This document shows, in pieces, positions 7,705 through 14,470 of a DNA stretch of 43,061 bases. This stretch comes from Thermoplasmata archaeon (GTDB lineage: Archaea; Thermoplasmatota; Thermoplasmata; Lutacidiplasmatales; UBA184), in the NCBI GenBank assembly GCA_030039715.1, contig JASHVA010000079.1, positions 1-43,061 of the forward strand, written 5' to 3'. A program made the position numbers and the translations under genes. Each line of letters opens with the position of its first letter. The first letter of the stretch is position 1. The notes beneath the pieces are model-generated. The model worked only from the letters and a program-made list of their open reading frames with translations. It had not been told where the DNA came from and did no database searches.

Positions 7705-8245
7705 CGGAGCGATCCGGCTCTTCCTCACCCTCGCGGGCGAGGACCACCCGAAGGCCTGTACGGGGCGGCGTCTCGTCTCTCGCGGCGTCGCGAAGGCGGT
7801 CGACCGCGCCGACCGCCTGGTCCCGGCGCCGATCGTCCTCGACCCGTTCGCCCCGGAGCCGCTCGTTCCGGCGGACGCGGCGACCGCGGTCCGGGGTGGC
7901 CTCCTCGTGGTCGATTGCTCCTGGAATCGACTGAGCGAGCGCGGCCGGTTTCCCGGAGCCGAGGGGGGCTCGCGGGGGATCCGCCGTCGTCTCCCGCTGC
8001 TCATCGCGACCAACCCTCAGCATTACGGCCGTCCCGCGCAGTTGAACACCGTCGAGGCGTTCGCGGCCGCCCTCGCCGTGCTCGGGCGCTCCGCGGACGC
8101 CGAACGGCTGCTCGCCGGCTTCCGAGGGAGCGAGGAGTTCCTGCGGGTCAACCGGGAGCGACTGCGGGAGTACGCCGCCGCACCCACCCCGGCGGCCCTA
8201 CTAGCCGCCGAGCGGACGCTCTTCGGGGGCGAGGCGCCGCCCTGA
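7667..8245 (+). CDS. tsr3: Tsr3-like rRNA aminocarboxypropyltransferase (DUF367)
   Basis: A 192-residue protein. Tsr3 transfers the aminocarboxypropyl group of S-adenosylmethionine to an rRNA pseudouridine late in small-subunit maturation. Recognisable family features are CTGRRLV (31-37), VVDCSWNRL (81-89, core DCSW), LPLLIATNPQHYGRPAQLNTVEA (109-131 region) and the C-terminal helix FLRVNRERLREY. ATG at 7667 lies inside the aldolase gene; no closer ATG, GTG or TTG precedes the conserved LFLTLAGEDHPKACTG region, so the overlap is probably real and implies coupling. It ends three bases before the convergent phosphatase gene. Confidence 0.9.
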   Translation: MRFSGSTRSRPRDGAIRLFLTLAGEDHPKACTGRRLVSRGVAKAVDRADRLVPAPIVLDPFAPEPLVPADAATAVRGGLLVVDCSWNRLSERGRFPGAEGGSRGIRRRLPLLIATNPQHYGRPAQLNTVEAFAAALAVLGRSADAERLLAGFRGSEEFLRVNRERLREYAAAPTPAALLAAERTLFGGEAPP

Positions 8246-8248
8246 AGC

Positions 8249-9151
8249 TCAGTCGACGGACGGATACGAGTGACCCTCGGTCGGCAGGTGCTCGACCACC
8301 ACGTCCGCCACCGACCGAACGGGCCGGTCGAGTGGAAACCGGCCCAGGAGAACGCCGCCGTATCGCTCGTACACCCGGGTCGTGTGGAGCGTGAGGCATC
8401 GCCCTCCGTAGAGCGGACGGCCCATGATCTCGGGGTCGTGCCCCCGGAGGAAGATGGAGGCCCCGGCCGCCCGCAGGAAGTCCACGAGCTCGGGCTCCGT
8501 CCACGGCGGACCGACCCCGCGCCGGGACCGGGCCGCGTCGCACTCGACCCAGACGATGTCGATGAGCGTCTCCTCGTCCGGTTCCTCCAGGAGCCGGCGC
8601 CAGGCGGTGGGTCGGTTCCGGCGGGGAAAGCCGGCGTGCGCGAGGTAGGCGCCGTTCGAGGACACCGCGGCGAGCGGGCCTCGCTCGAGAAGCGCCGTGA
8701 GGCGCGTCAGCCGCTCGGCTTCCGGACCCCAAAGCTCGTCCACCTCCTCCGGCAGCGAGCGCGGGAGCACGGGGATCCGGGAGACGGTCTCGTGGTTTCC
8801 CTGAAGGAGGACGACCCGGTCGGGAAACTGCGCCACGAGGTCGAGGAGGAGGAGCGCGTTCACCACCGAGCCGGGCCCACAGTCGTTCGGCGCCCGATCG
8901 ACATAGTCGCCGAGGCCCACGAGGCACCGATGCTCCGCATCGCCCGACAGGAACCCGCGGCGCACCTCGAGCATCGTGCGCCAATCCCCGTGCGAGTCCC
9001 CGAAGACGACCGCCTCGCCACCGGCGCGGGTCGGGAGCTCGGCGACGCCCGGCCGGACCGGCACCTCGCGTTCGAGCCGGTCGAGGAGGGCGTCCGCCTC
9101 CTCGGGGGAGCTCGCGAGCACCGTCTCCGGGCGGAGGAGTTCCGACCTCAC
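8249..9151 (-). CDS. PPP-family Ser/Thr phosphatase-like metallophosphoesterase
   Basis: A 300-residue protein with the ordered metallophosphoesterase motifs GDSHGD (51-56), GDYVDR (81-86), GNHE (118-121), AHAG (171-174) and a late RGHDPE. The second and third motifs match the PPP phosphoprotein phosphatase family rather than generic phosphodiesterases. It probably removes phosphate from proteins or small molecules using two divalent metals. No signal peptide or membrane segment is present, so it should be cytoplasmic. It is convergent with tsr3 (3-base gap), and its start is 34 bases from the 3' end of the tRNA-Leu(UAG) gene. The protein target is unknown. Confidence 0.87.
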   Translation of the reverse strand: MRSELLRPETVLASSPEEADALLDRLEREVPVRPGVAELPTRAGGEAVVFGDSHGDWRTMLEVRRGFLSGDAEHRCLVGLGDYVDRAPNDCGPGSVVNALLLLDLVAQFPDRVVLLQGNHETVSRIPVLPRSLPEEVDELWGPEAERLTRLTALLERGPLAAVSSNGAYLAHAGFPRRNRPTAWRRLLEEPDEETLIDIVWVECDAARSRRGVGPPWTEPELVDFLRAAGASIFLRGHDPEIMGRPLYGGRCLTLHTTRVYERYGGVLLGRFPLDRPVRSVADVVVEHLPTEGHSYPSVD

Positions 9152-9198
9152 GCGACGACCTCGGGGCTAGGCGACGGGCGAGGATGCGGGGGGCCGGA

Positions 9199-9233
9199 GT
9201 TTCCGGCGATCGGCGCGGTCGGCCGATCGTCCC
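9199..9233 (-). other. Putative T-loop intron of tRNA-Leu(UAG), about 35 nt
   Basis: This sequence separates TTCAAA of the T-loop from the final loop base and T-stem. It contains a perfect 7-bp inverted repeat (CGATCGG/CCGATCG) with a 9-base loop. TTC of exon 1 can pair with GAA near the intron 3' end, giving a relaxed bulge-helix-bulge with bulges AAA and ACT. Exact ends are ambiguous by one or two bases; the coordinates assume a 7-base spliced loop of TTCAAAT. Confidence 0.7.
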
Positions 9234-9280
9234 TTTGAACCGGCGAATGCCCTGGGCAACAGGGTCCTAAGCCCTGCCTC

Positions 9281-9307
9281 GGGAGCCCGCCGCGCGCGCA
9301 CGCGACG
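9281..9307 (-). other. Putative D-loop intron of tRNA-Leu(UAG), about 27 nt
   Basis: Extra sequence lies between the D-loop (CAGCTCGGCCAA plus one base) and the 3' D-stem strand GAG. It is almost entirely alternating G and C. D-loop CTCGG can pair with CCGAG across the junction, which could supply the splicing helix. The boundaries are estimated from the usual archaeal tRNA-Leu D-loop length. Confidence 0.6.
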
Positions 9308-9359
9308 ATTGGCCGAGCTGGAGCACCCCCGCACCGGGATCGGAAGGCGAGCGAGCGGA

Positions 9360-9466
9360 TAGCCCCGGCAGGAGTTCCGGCCGGCGGGGTGCGAGGCCCC
9401 CGGGGCGTTCGAACCTGCGTCGCGAGATCCAGAGTCTCGCATGATTGGCCACTACACCACGGGGCT
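9360..9466 (-). tRNA. tRNA-Gln (anticodon CUG) with a T-loop intron
   Basis: The minus strand gives acceptor AGCCCCG (9466-9460) paired to CGGGGCT (9367-9361) with discriminator A at 9360. The D-arm is GTGT-AGTGG..-TCAT. Anticodon stem CGAGA/TCTCG encloses CTCTGGA (anticodon CTG, reads CAG). T-stem halves GCAGG (9418-9414) and CCTGC (9372-9368) pair perfectly but are 41 bases apart instead of 7. Removing about 34 bases gives a 73-base tRNA. The anticodon loop is uninterrupted and CCA is not encoded. In archaea this tRNA is normally charged by non-discriminating GltX and then amidated. Confidence 0.9.
9374..9407 (-). other. Putative T-loop intron of tRNA-Gln(CUG), about 34 nt
   Basis: It lies at the same T-loop position as the one in the neighbouring tRNA-Leu. 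It contains a GGGG/CCCC hairpin. Exon GTTC can pair with GAAC at the 3' junction, next to a GAA bulge. Ends are uncertain by one or two bases because GAAC occurs at both borders. Confidence 0.7.
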
Positions 9467-9493
9467 ACGGGGATTGTCAGCTTCGTTCCGTTG

Positions 9494-9499
9494 ATAAAA
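9494..9499 (-). promoter_or_regulatory. TATA-like box for the tRNA-Gln/tRNA-Leu pair
   Basis: TTTTAT on the minus strand (plus-strand ATAAAA) lies 28-33 bases upstream of the tRNA-Gln 5' end at 9466. No comparable A/T-rich element is seen in the 27-base gap before tRNA-Leu, so one transcript for both tRNAs is likely. Confidence 0.55.
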
Positions 9500-9633
9500 G
9501 TTGCCGCGCGGGCGGAGTCTTCCGGGCGTCCGCGACGTGCGCAGTCGGCCCGGAGCTCGTCCTCGGAGAGGCCCGACCGTCCTCCACAAATAGCCCGAGA
9601 GAGTCCGACCCCGGTCCACGCCCGGGAGGTCGG

Positions 9634-11373
9634 ATGCCGGAGGGGGTAACGGGCGACCCGCCCCGTCTCCCCTCGGCAGCCCGCTCGGCCGCGATCTACC
9701 TGGCCCTGCCGCTCGTCGCGACGGCCGCGCTCGCCGCCACGGTCGGCTTCTCGCTCGGAGGACTCGCCGGCTATCTGCCGACGGCGGCCGTCGACGTCAG
9801 CTACTCGTTCCTTCGCATGTCGGCGGCCTACGGCCTCTCGCTCGGCTTCGCCCTCGCCTACGGCTACTACGCCGCGACCCACCGCACGGGGGAGCGGGTG
9901 ATGATCCCGATCCTCGACATCCTGCAGTCGATCCCGATCCTCGGATTTTTCCCGATCGCCCTGGTCGTCTTCGCGTCGCTGACCCCGAACAGTTGGCCGG
10001 GCGTCAACTTCGCCTCGGTGTTCCTCATCTTCACGTCGATGGCCTGGAACATGGTCTTCGGCGTCTATGAGTCGCTGAAGACGCTCCCGGCCGAGCTCAA
10101 GGAGGCGGCCGAGACGTTCCGGCTCCGGGGGGTGCTCCTCTTCCGGCGCGTGCTCTTCCCGGCGACGATCAACCGGCTCGTCTACAACTCGGTGTTGAGC
10201 TGGACGGCCGGTTGGTTCTTCCTGGTCGAGGCCGAGATCTTCTCCACGAACTCGAACCAGGTGCTGCCCGGGATCGGCAGCTTCCTCTCGTTCGCGGCGA
10301 GCAACCACAACTCCGAGGCGTTCCTCGCCGGGATCCTGGTCCTCGTCGTCGTCATCGCCGCGCTCGACTTCGCGGTCTGGCGCCCGCTGGGGAAGTGGGC
10401 CGAGCGGTTCCGCTACGACACGGCACCCGCCGGCGAAGGGGAGGCGGTCCTCCCGGCGGCGGACAGCGCCACCCGGTTCAGCCGGGTCGCGGCGTACGTC
10501 CGGCGAGGGGTCCGGACCAGCGTGACGCGCATCAGCACGCCCCTCGTCCAGCTGGCCGCGATCGCGGTCGCGCCGGCGCGCAAGACCGAACGCCGGCAGA
10601 CGGCGATCTCCTACGCCGGGCTCGGTCTCATCCTCGTCGTGGGCTGGCTCCTCCTCATCGCGCTCGTCGTGGCCGTCTACGGCGTCTTCACCGGGCCGAT
10701 CCTCCCCGGTGTCCTCCACCAGATCGAGCTCCTGCCGCTCGCCATGGGCGCCTCGGCGCTGCGGGTCGCGGCGGCGTACGCGATCTGTCTCGCCATCGCG
10801 CTGCCCCTCGGGATCTGGATCGCGGGCAGCCCGCGGGCCGCCCGGTTCGGCATGCCGACCGTCGAGGTCATCGCATCGTTCCCGGCGACGGCGCTCTTTC
10901 CGGTGATCATCTTCGAACTGATCCCGTACATCTCCGCGGAGGGCGCGGCGATCCTGATGCTGATGACCGGGATGCTCTGGTACCTGTTCTTCAATCTGCT
11001 CTCGGGGCTCCGGGCGCTCCCGCCGGATCTCGACGAAGCGGCGCACTCCTACGGTCTCCGGGGCTGGAAGCGGTTCACGCGCCTCGTCCTGCCCGGCATC
11101 TTCCCGGCGCTCATCACCGGCTCGATCACCGCCTTCGGGGGTGGGTGGAACACGCTGATCGTCGCCGAGTACCTCAGCGTCAATTCGAAGCAGACGCTGA
11201 GCCTCTTCGGCGTCGGGCGCGCGATCGACATCGGCTACGCGATGCCGGGCCACACCGGCTACCCCCTGATGGTCGCCGCTCTCCTCACGCTCGTCGCGAC
11301 GGTCGTGGCCATCAACGAATTCATATGGAAACCGCTCTACCGACGGGCGGTCGAGAAGTACCGGTACGACTGA
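9634..11373 (+). CDS. ABC transporter permease, two fused BPD-type domains
   Basis: A 579-residue inner-membrane protein with two tandem binding-protein-dependent permease domains, each of about six TM segments. The EAA-type cytoplasmic loops are visible in both halves (ELKEAAETFRLRGVLLFRRV and DLDEAAHSYGLRGWKRFTRL), each followed by VLFPAT or VLPGIFPAL. Both halves end similarly (VWRPLGKWAERFRYD, IWKPLYRRAVEKYRYD), pointing to internal duplication. ATG at 9634 is chosen because it follows an SD-like GGGAGGT at 9624-9630; a longer frame would run back through the tRNA-Gln gene. The class resembles nitrate/sulfonate/taurine permeases. ATPase and regulatory-domain genes follow; no substrate-binding protein is nearby. 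Confidence 0.88.
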   Translation: MPEGVTGDPPRLPSAARSAAIYLALPLVATAALAATVGFSLGGLAGYLPTAAVDVSYSFLRMSAAYGLSLGFALAYGYYAATHRTGERVMIPILDILQSIPILGFFPIALVVFASLTPNSWPGVNFASVFLIFTSMAWNMVFGVYESLKTLPAELKEAAETFRLRGVLLFRRVLFPATINRLVYNSVLSWTAGWFFLVEAEIFSTNSNQVLPGIGSFLSFAASNHNSEAFLAGILVLVVVIAALDFAVWRPLGKWAERFRYDTAPAGEGEAVLPAADSATRFSRVAAYVRRGVRTSVTRISTPLVQLAAIAVAPARKTERRQTAISYAGLGLILVVGWLLLIALVVAVYGVFTGPILPGVLHQIELLPLAMGASALRVAAAYAICLAIALPLGIWIAGSPRAARFGMPTVEVIASFPATALFPVIIFELIPYISAEGAAILMLMTGMLWYLFFNLLSGLRALPPDLDEAAHSYGLRGWKRFTRLVLPGIFPALITGSITAFGGGWNTLIVAEYLSVNSKQTLSLFGVGRAIDIGYAMPGHTGYPLMVAALLTLVATVVAINEFIWKPLYRRAVEKYRYD

Positions 11374-11417
11374 CCGGGCGCTCGGCCGGAGCCGGGCGGT
11401 TAGCGGAGGGGCGGCGG

Positions 11418-12233
11418 ATGGCGCTGATCCGGATCGAGCACGTCGACAAGTCGTTCGCGGCCCGGCACGGCTCGATCTCGATCATGCAGGACATCTCGTT
11501 CGACGTCGCCGACTCCGACTTCCTCGCGATCGTCGGCCCCTCGGGCTGCGGGAAGTCGACCCTCCTCCGGCTGATCCAGGGGCTGGACAAGCCGACCGGG
11601 GGACAGATCTTCTTCCGGGACAGCCCCGTCACTTCGGTCTGCACGAAGATGGCGATGGTCTTCCAGAGCTTCGCGCTCTTCCCGTGGCTCACGGTGTCGC
11701 AGAACGTCGCCTTCGGTCTCGAAGCGCTGGGCTGGCCCCCGGACCGCATCCGGAGCCAGGTCGACCGGTACATCTCCGTGACCGGCCTCGACGGGTTCCA
11801 GGAGGCGTTTCCCCGCGAGCTTTCGGGCGGGATGCGCCAGCGCGTCGGCCTGGCTCGCGCGCTCGCGGTCGAGCCGTCGGTCCTCCTGATGGACGAACCG
11901 TTCAGTGCGCTCGACCCGCTCACGGCGGAGAGCCTGCGCGAGGAGATCCTCCAGCTCTGGCGCGACCCGGAGCTGCCCCCCGACGCCGTCCTCCTCGTGT
12001 CCCACAATATCGAAGAGGCGATCCAGCTCGCCGACCGGATCATCGTCCTCTCGCGTCGTCCGTCGCACGTCCTCGCGGACGTCCACGTCGACCTTCCCCG
12101 GCCCCGGGACCGCAAGTCGCAGGCGTTCTACGACCTCACCGACCGGGTCTACTCGCTGATCACCGAGGGCGGGAGCGCCCCGACGGCGCCCCCCGCCGCG
12201 AACGGTGCGGCGGCGCCTCAAAAAGCCTTATAG
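11418..12233 (+). CDS. ABC transporter ATP-binding protein (nitrate/sulfonate/taurine class)
   Basis: A 271-residue nucleotide-binding subunit. Walker A GPSGCGKS is at 40-47, the Q-loop in MVFQSFALFPW has Gln83, the signature LSGGM is at 135-139, Walker B LLMDEP at 156-161 and the switch histidine at 196 (LLVSHN). It would energise the double permease encoded 44 bases upstream. The C-terminal tail is Ala/Pro-rich and lacks the AAA-associated regulatory domain that many relatives carry fused there; that domain is encoded separately at 12271-12885. The overall length matches SsuB/TauB-type subunits. The transported substrate is unknown. Confidence 0.9.
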   Translation: MALIRIEHVDKSFAARHGSISIMQDISFDVADSDFLAIVGPSGCGKSTLLRLIQGLDKPTGGQIFFRDSPVTSVCTKMAMVFQSFALFPWLTVSQNVAFGLEALGWPPDRIRSQVDRYISVTGLDGFQEAFPRELSGGMRQRVGLARALAVEPSVLLMDEPFSALDPLTAESLREEILQLWRDPELPPDAVLLVSHNIEEAIQLADRIIVLSRRPSHVLADVHVDLPRPRDRKSQAFYDLTDRVYSLITEGGSAPTAPPAANGAAAPQKAL

Positions 12234-12270
12234 CGAGCCCCCCGGATAGGTCGCTTCCCGGAAGCTGGAC

Positions 12271-12885
12271 GTGCCGACGACCTACCCCAAGTGCAGCCCC
12301 ACCGAGATGCAGGGACTGCTCGTGCTCCTGAACGCCCACAAGGGCTCCGAGGACGTCGCGCGTCTCGCGGACGACCTCGACCTCGAGATCGACGAGATCC
12401 TGCCCTCCCTCGACTTCGCCTCCGCGCTCGGGCTCGTCCGGGTCAGCGAGGGAAACGCCTCCTTCTCCGATCTGGGGAAGCGGTACATCTCGTCGACCAT
12501 CCGCGACCGCAAGGCGATCCTGCGGGACCAGCTGAAGAAGACGACGCTGTTCCGGACCCTGCTCCGCGCGCTGGAGAGTGCGCCGGACCACCGCCTGACC
12601 GACGAGCAGCTCGCGCAGCTCTTCTCGCTCACGCCCGCCCCGGCGGACGCCTCCGTGCAGAACATCGTCAACTGGGGCCGCTACGCGGAGCTGATCCGCT
12701 ACGACGCCGAGGAACACGTCCTCGTGGCCGTCCGCCACGCTCCGCCCGCGGCGAAGCCTCCCGCCGGCAATCGACCACCGCCCCCATCGACCCCTCAGGG
12801 TCCTGGTGCCGGCCCCGCGGCGGCGCGGAAGTCGCCGCCCGCGTCGCCCCCGGCGGAGCAGTCGGCCGCTTCCGCCGCCGCGTAA
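12271..12885 (+). CDS. Stand-alone AAA-associated C-terminal domain protein (ABC regulatory partner)
   Basis: A 204-residue protein. Residues about 8-155 match the domain usually found at the C-terminus of nitrate/sulfonate-type ABC ATPases (AAA_assoc_C): SEDVARLADDLDLEIDEILP, a winged-helix-like SFSDLGKRYISSTIRDRKAILR, and IVNWGRYAELIRYDAE. The last 50 residues are a disordered Pro/Ala/Ser tail. The start is GTG at 12271, 37 bases after the ATPase stop; a TTATAG overlapping that stop could give it an extra promoter. Its context says it acts with the transporter, perhaps as a regulatory subunit. Fusion in relatives supports an interaction, but the role is inferred. Confidence 0.75.
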   Translation: MPTTYPKCSPTEMQGLLVLLNAHKGSEDVARLADDLDLEIDEILPSLDFASALGLVRVSEGNASFSDLGKRYISSTIRDRKAILRDQLKKTTLFRTLLRALESAPDHRLTDEQLAQLFSLTPAPADASVQNIVNWGRYAELIRYDAEEHVLVAVRHAPPAAKPPAGNRPPPPSTPQGPGAGPAAARKSPPASPPAEQSAASAAA

Positions 12886-12970
12886 CGCCCGTTACCGCCG
12901 GTACGGTGGGTGGCGGCAAGGCAAGCGCGCGCCTAAGAGCCCCGGGTCCGGTGGTCGATGAGCACGCATC

Positions 12971-13531
12971 ATGGCGCCACTCCGACTCGCGGGGATCCCG
13001 GGAAGCCTCCGAAAGAACGCCTACTCGCTCGGCCTGCTCAAGGCCGCCCAGGAGGTGGCGCCCCGCGACATGGAGATCGAGATCCTCGACATCACGGGGT
13101 TCCCGGTCTTCAACCAGGACGACCGGGACCACCCGCCGGCGGTCGTGACGGCGTTCAAGGAGAAGGTGCGGCGGGCCGACGCCGTGCTCTTCTCGATCAA
13201 CGAGCACAACTACTCGCTCTCCGCTGCCGAGAAGAACGTGATCGACTGGGGCTCGCAACCGTACACGGCGAGCGTCTGGCCCGGAAAGCCCGCCGGGATC
13301 ATGAGCGCCTCCATCGGCGCGATGGGCGGGGTGCGCGCCCAGCTCGACCTCCGCCACGTGATGGTCTTCCTCAACATGTGGCCGATCAACCGGCCCGAAG
13401 TGATCGTGCCGTTCGCGGCCGACAAGTTCGACGCCGGAGGACGCCTGACGGACGAGGCGAGCCGAAAGTTCATCGCCGACCACCTCGTCGAACTGGCCCG
13501 GTACACGCGGGTGCTGACGCACCAGCACTGA
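12971..13531 (+). CDS. NAD(P)H-dependent FMN reductase family protein
   Basis: A 186-residue flavodoxin-fold protein. The N-terminal flavin phosphate loop GIPGSLRKNAYSLGLL (about 8-23), the central FSINEHNYSLSAAEKNVIDWGSQ region (about 77-99, normally P-E-Y-N-S-pre-P in relatives) and GKPAGIMSASIGAMGG (about 109-124) define the family. It would reduce FMN, quinones or azo compounds with NAD(P)H. In the usual PEYN motif, Pro is replaced (INEHNYS), a mild deviation. No close operon partner; the tRNA-Ala gene follows at 13599. Confidence 0.88.
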   Translation: MAPLRLAGIPGSLRKNAYSLGLLKAAQEVAPRDMEIEILDITGFPVFNQDDRDHPPAVVTAFKEKVRRADAVLFSINEHNYSLSAAEKNVIDWGSQPYTASVWPGKPAGIMSASIGAMGGVRAQLDLRHVMVFLNMWPINRPEVIVPFAADKFDAGGRLTDEASRKFIADHLVELARYTRVLTHQH

Positions 13532-13565
13532 GCTCACGGCCCGCGCACCTTCGTTCGACAAAGCG

Positions 13566-13570
13566 CTTAT
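13566..13570 (+). promoter_or_regulatory. TATA-like box for tRNA-Ala(CGC)
   Basis: CTTAT at 13566-13570 is 29-33 bases before the tRNA 5' end. It is the only A/T-rich element in the short gap after the flavin reductase gene. Confidence 0.4.
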
Positions 13571-13598
13571 GCGGGGGCTCTCCTCCCCCCGCCTCGGT

Positions 13599-13670
13599 GG
13601 GCACGTAGATCAGCGGAAGATCGCTGCTTTCGCAAAGCAGAGGTCGGGGGTTCAAATCCCCCCGTGTCCA
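13599..13670 (+). tRNA. tRNA-Ala (anticodon CGC)
   Basis: A 72-base standard cloverleaf: acceptor GGGCACG/CGTGTCC (one G-U pair), D-arm GATC...GATC, anticodon stem CTGCT/AGCAG with loop TTCGCAA (anticodon CGC, reads GCG), T-arm GGGGG-TTCAAAT-CCCCC, discriminator A. No intron and no encoded CCA. Its last 11 bases are repeated at 14697-14707, marking it as the probable integration target of the following insert. Confidence 0.96.
13660..13670 (+). repeat. Putative att repeat, left copy (inside tRNA-Ala 3' end)
   Basis: CCCCGTGTCCA at 13660-13670, covering the end of the T-stem, the acceptor 3' strand and the discriminator, is repeated exactly at 14697-14707. After one mismatch, TCG also matches. 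tRNA 3' ends are the usual attB for archaeal integrases. Confidence 0.55.
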
Positions 13671-13729
13671 TTCGTTACACTCTTCAATATCTTCGATGGC
13701 TCCATACTCCCTGAAGGGGGCAAGGCGTC

Positions 13730-14470
13730 ATGCCTGAGCCCGAGAGCGCAAGTCGCCGCCGTGCCCTCGTCGCCGGCATGATTGCAGCCACAATCGTGAT
13801 ATCGATCACGCTGGCCGCGATTTGGTGGCCGTTTCCGAGCACGATGCCCCGTGGCTATCCTGCACTCACGGTAGAGAATGGGGTGCTAAGTTCCCCAATC
13901 AGCTGGAGCCTTCCCATCAATTCCACTGGGCAGTTTTTGGGCGACTTTAATGTCACCTCAACTGTAACGGAGAATCGCTCGGGCAATGTCTCCGGGCTAC
14001 ACGTGTTTGTAGAGCTCTTTGCTCAGCCTCTGAACTTCTCCGACAGCGTGGCTTTCACTTACATTGTCCTTTTCACCGGCAACATCAGCCCCGGGCTCGA
14101 CCCCGGTTCAGTCTCGATCATCTTCAACAACGCGGTGAACGGCTCCGCGGCTGCCGTCTCGGCTCAGCTTACCGGTGTGACCCCGAGCATGGGAGTCCCA
14201 TCGAATCTCAGCGGTTACAGCGAGTCGCTGGGGGCCCCTGGGTTTTCCGGATGGGGCTCGAACGGAGTCGTGCTCCCCCTAGTCAATCAGACGGGCCCGG
14301 GCGGACCGCGCTACCACTTCGCCTTTCCCGTCGCCATTCAGGCCAACTACCCCCAGCCCGACCCGGGTAGCACGAGGCTGAACGCGCTCCAACTCAGAGC
14401 CGAGCTCGCTGGATTGGGGCAGTCCATCTATTGTCAGTTCTCAGCATTGGTTTTCACCACCAACAGGTGA
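13730..14470 (+). CDS. Membrane-anchored secreted protein, uncharacterised
   Basis: A 246-residue protein with a basic N-terminus (residues 1-11), one hydrophobic segment (about 12-31, ending in AIWWPF) and a long extracellular region. That region has many N-glycosylation sequons (for example NST, NVT, NRS, NVS, NFS, NIS, NGS, NLS, NQT) and is predicted to be rich in beta strands, a typical archaeal surface-protein look. No known domain is recognised. Codons use far more A/T in third positions than neighbouring genes, in keeping with acquisition inside the tRNA-Ala element. CAATATC at 13684-13690 may be its promoter. The function is unknown. Confidence 0.75.
   Translation: MPEPESASRRRALVAGMIAATIVISITLAAIWWPFPSTMPRGYPALTVENGVLSSPISWSLPINSTGQFLGDFNVTSTVTENRSGNVSGLHVFVELFAQPLNFSDSVAFTYIVLFTGNISPGLDPGSVSIIFNNAVNGSAAAVSAQLTGVTPSMGVPSNLSGYSESLGAPGFSGWGSNGVVLPLVNQTGPGGPRYHFAFPVAIQANYPQPDPGSTRLNALQLRAELAGLGQSIYCQFSALVFTTNR

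Larger units (their letters stand above)
9185..9332 (-). tRNA. tRNA-Leu (anticodon UAG) with two non-canonical introns
   Basis: The minus strand gives acceptor GCGGGGG (9332-9326) paired to CCCCCGC (9192-9186) with discriminator A at 9185. The D-stem is CTC/GAG, with conserved A14 and G18G19 in the loop. The anticodon stem CAGGG/CCCTG encloses loop CTTAGGA (anticodon TAG, reads CUA). The variable arm is TGCC/GGCA, and the T-stem halves are GCCGG (9244-9240) and CCGGC (9197-9193). All stems pair perfectly, but the T-loop is 42 bases instead of 7 and the D-loop region is 40 instead of about 13. Removing about 35 and 27 bases leaves 86 bases, a normal tRNA-Leu. The anticodon loop has no intron. 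It probably shares a transcript with tRNA-Gln, 27 bases upstream. Confidence 0.88.

Noticed and set aside
9185..9466. Reading both interrupted tRNA genes as pseudogenes
   Set aside because: Every stem pairs without mismatch apart from normal wobble, conserved bases are kept, and the inserts lie at loop positions known for archaeal introns; decay would be expected to damage stems.
9445..9633. N-terminal extension of the ABC permease back to 9445
   Set aside because: It would translate through the tRNA-Gln gene and its promoter; ATG at 9634 with an SD-like sequence directly precedes the membrane domain.
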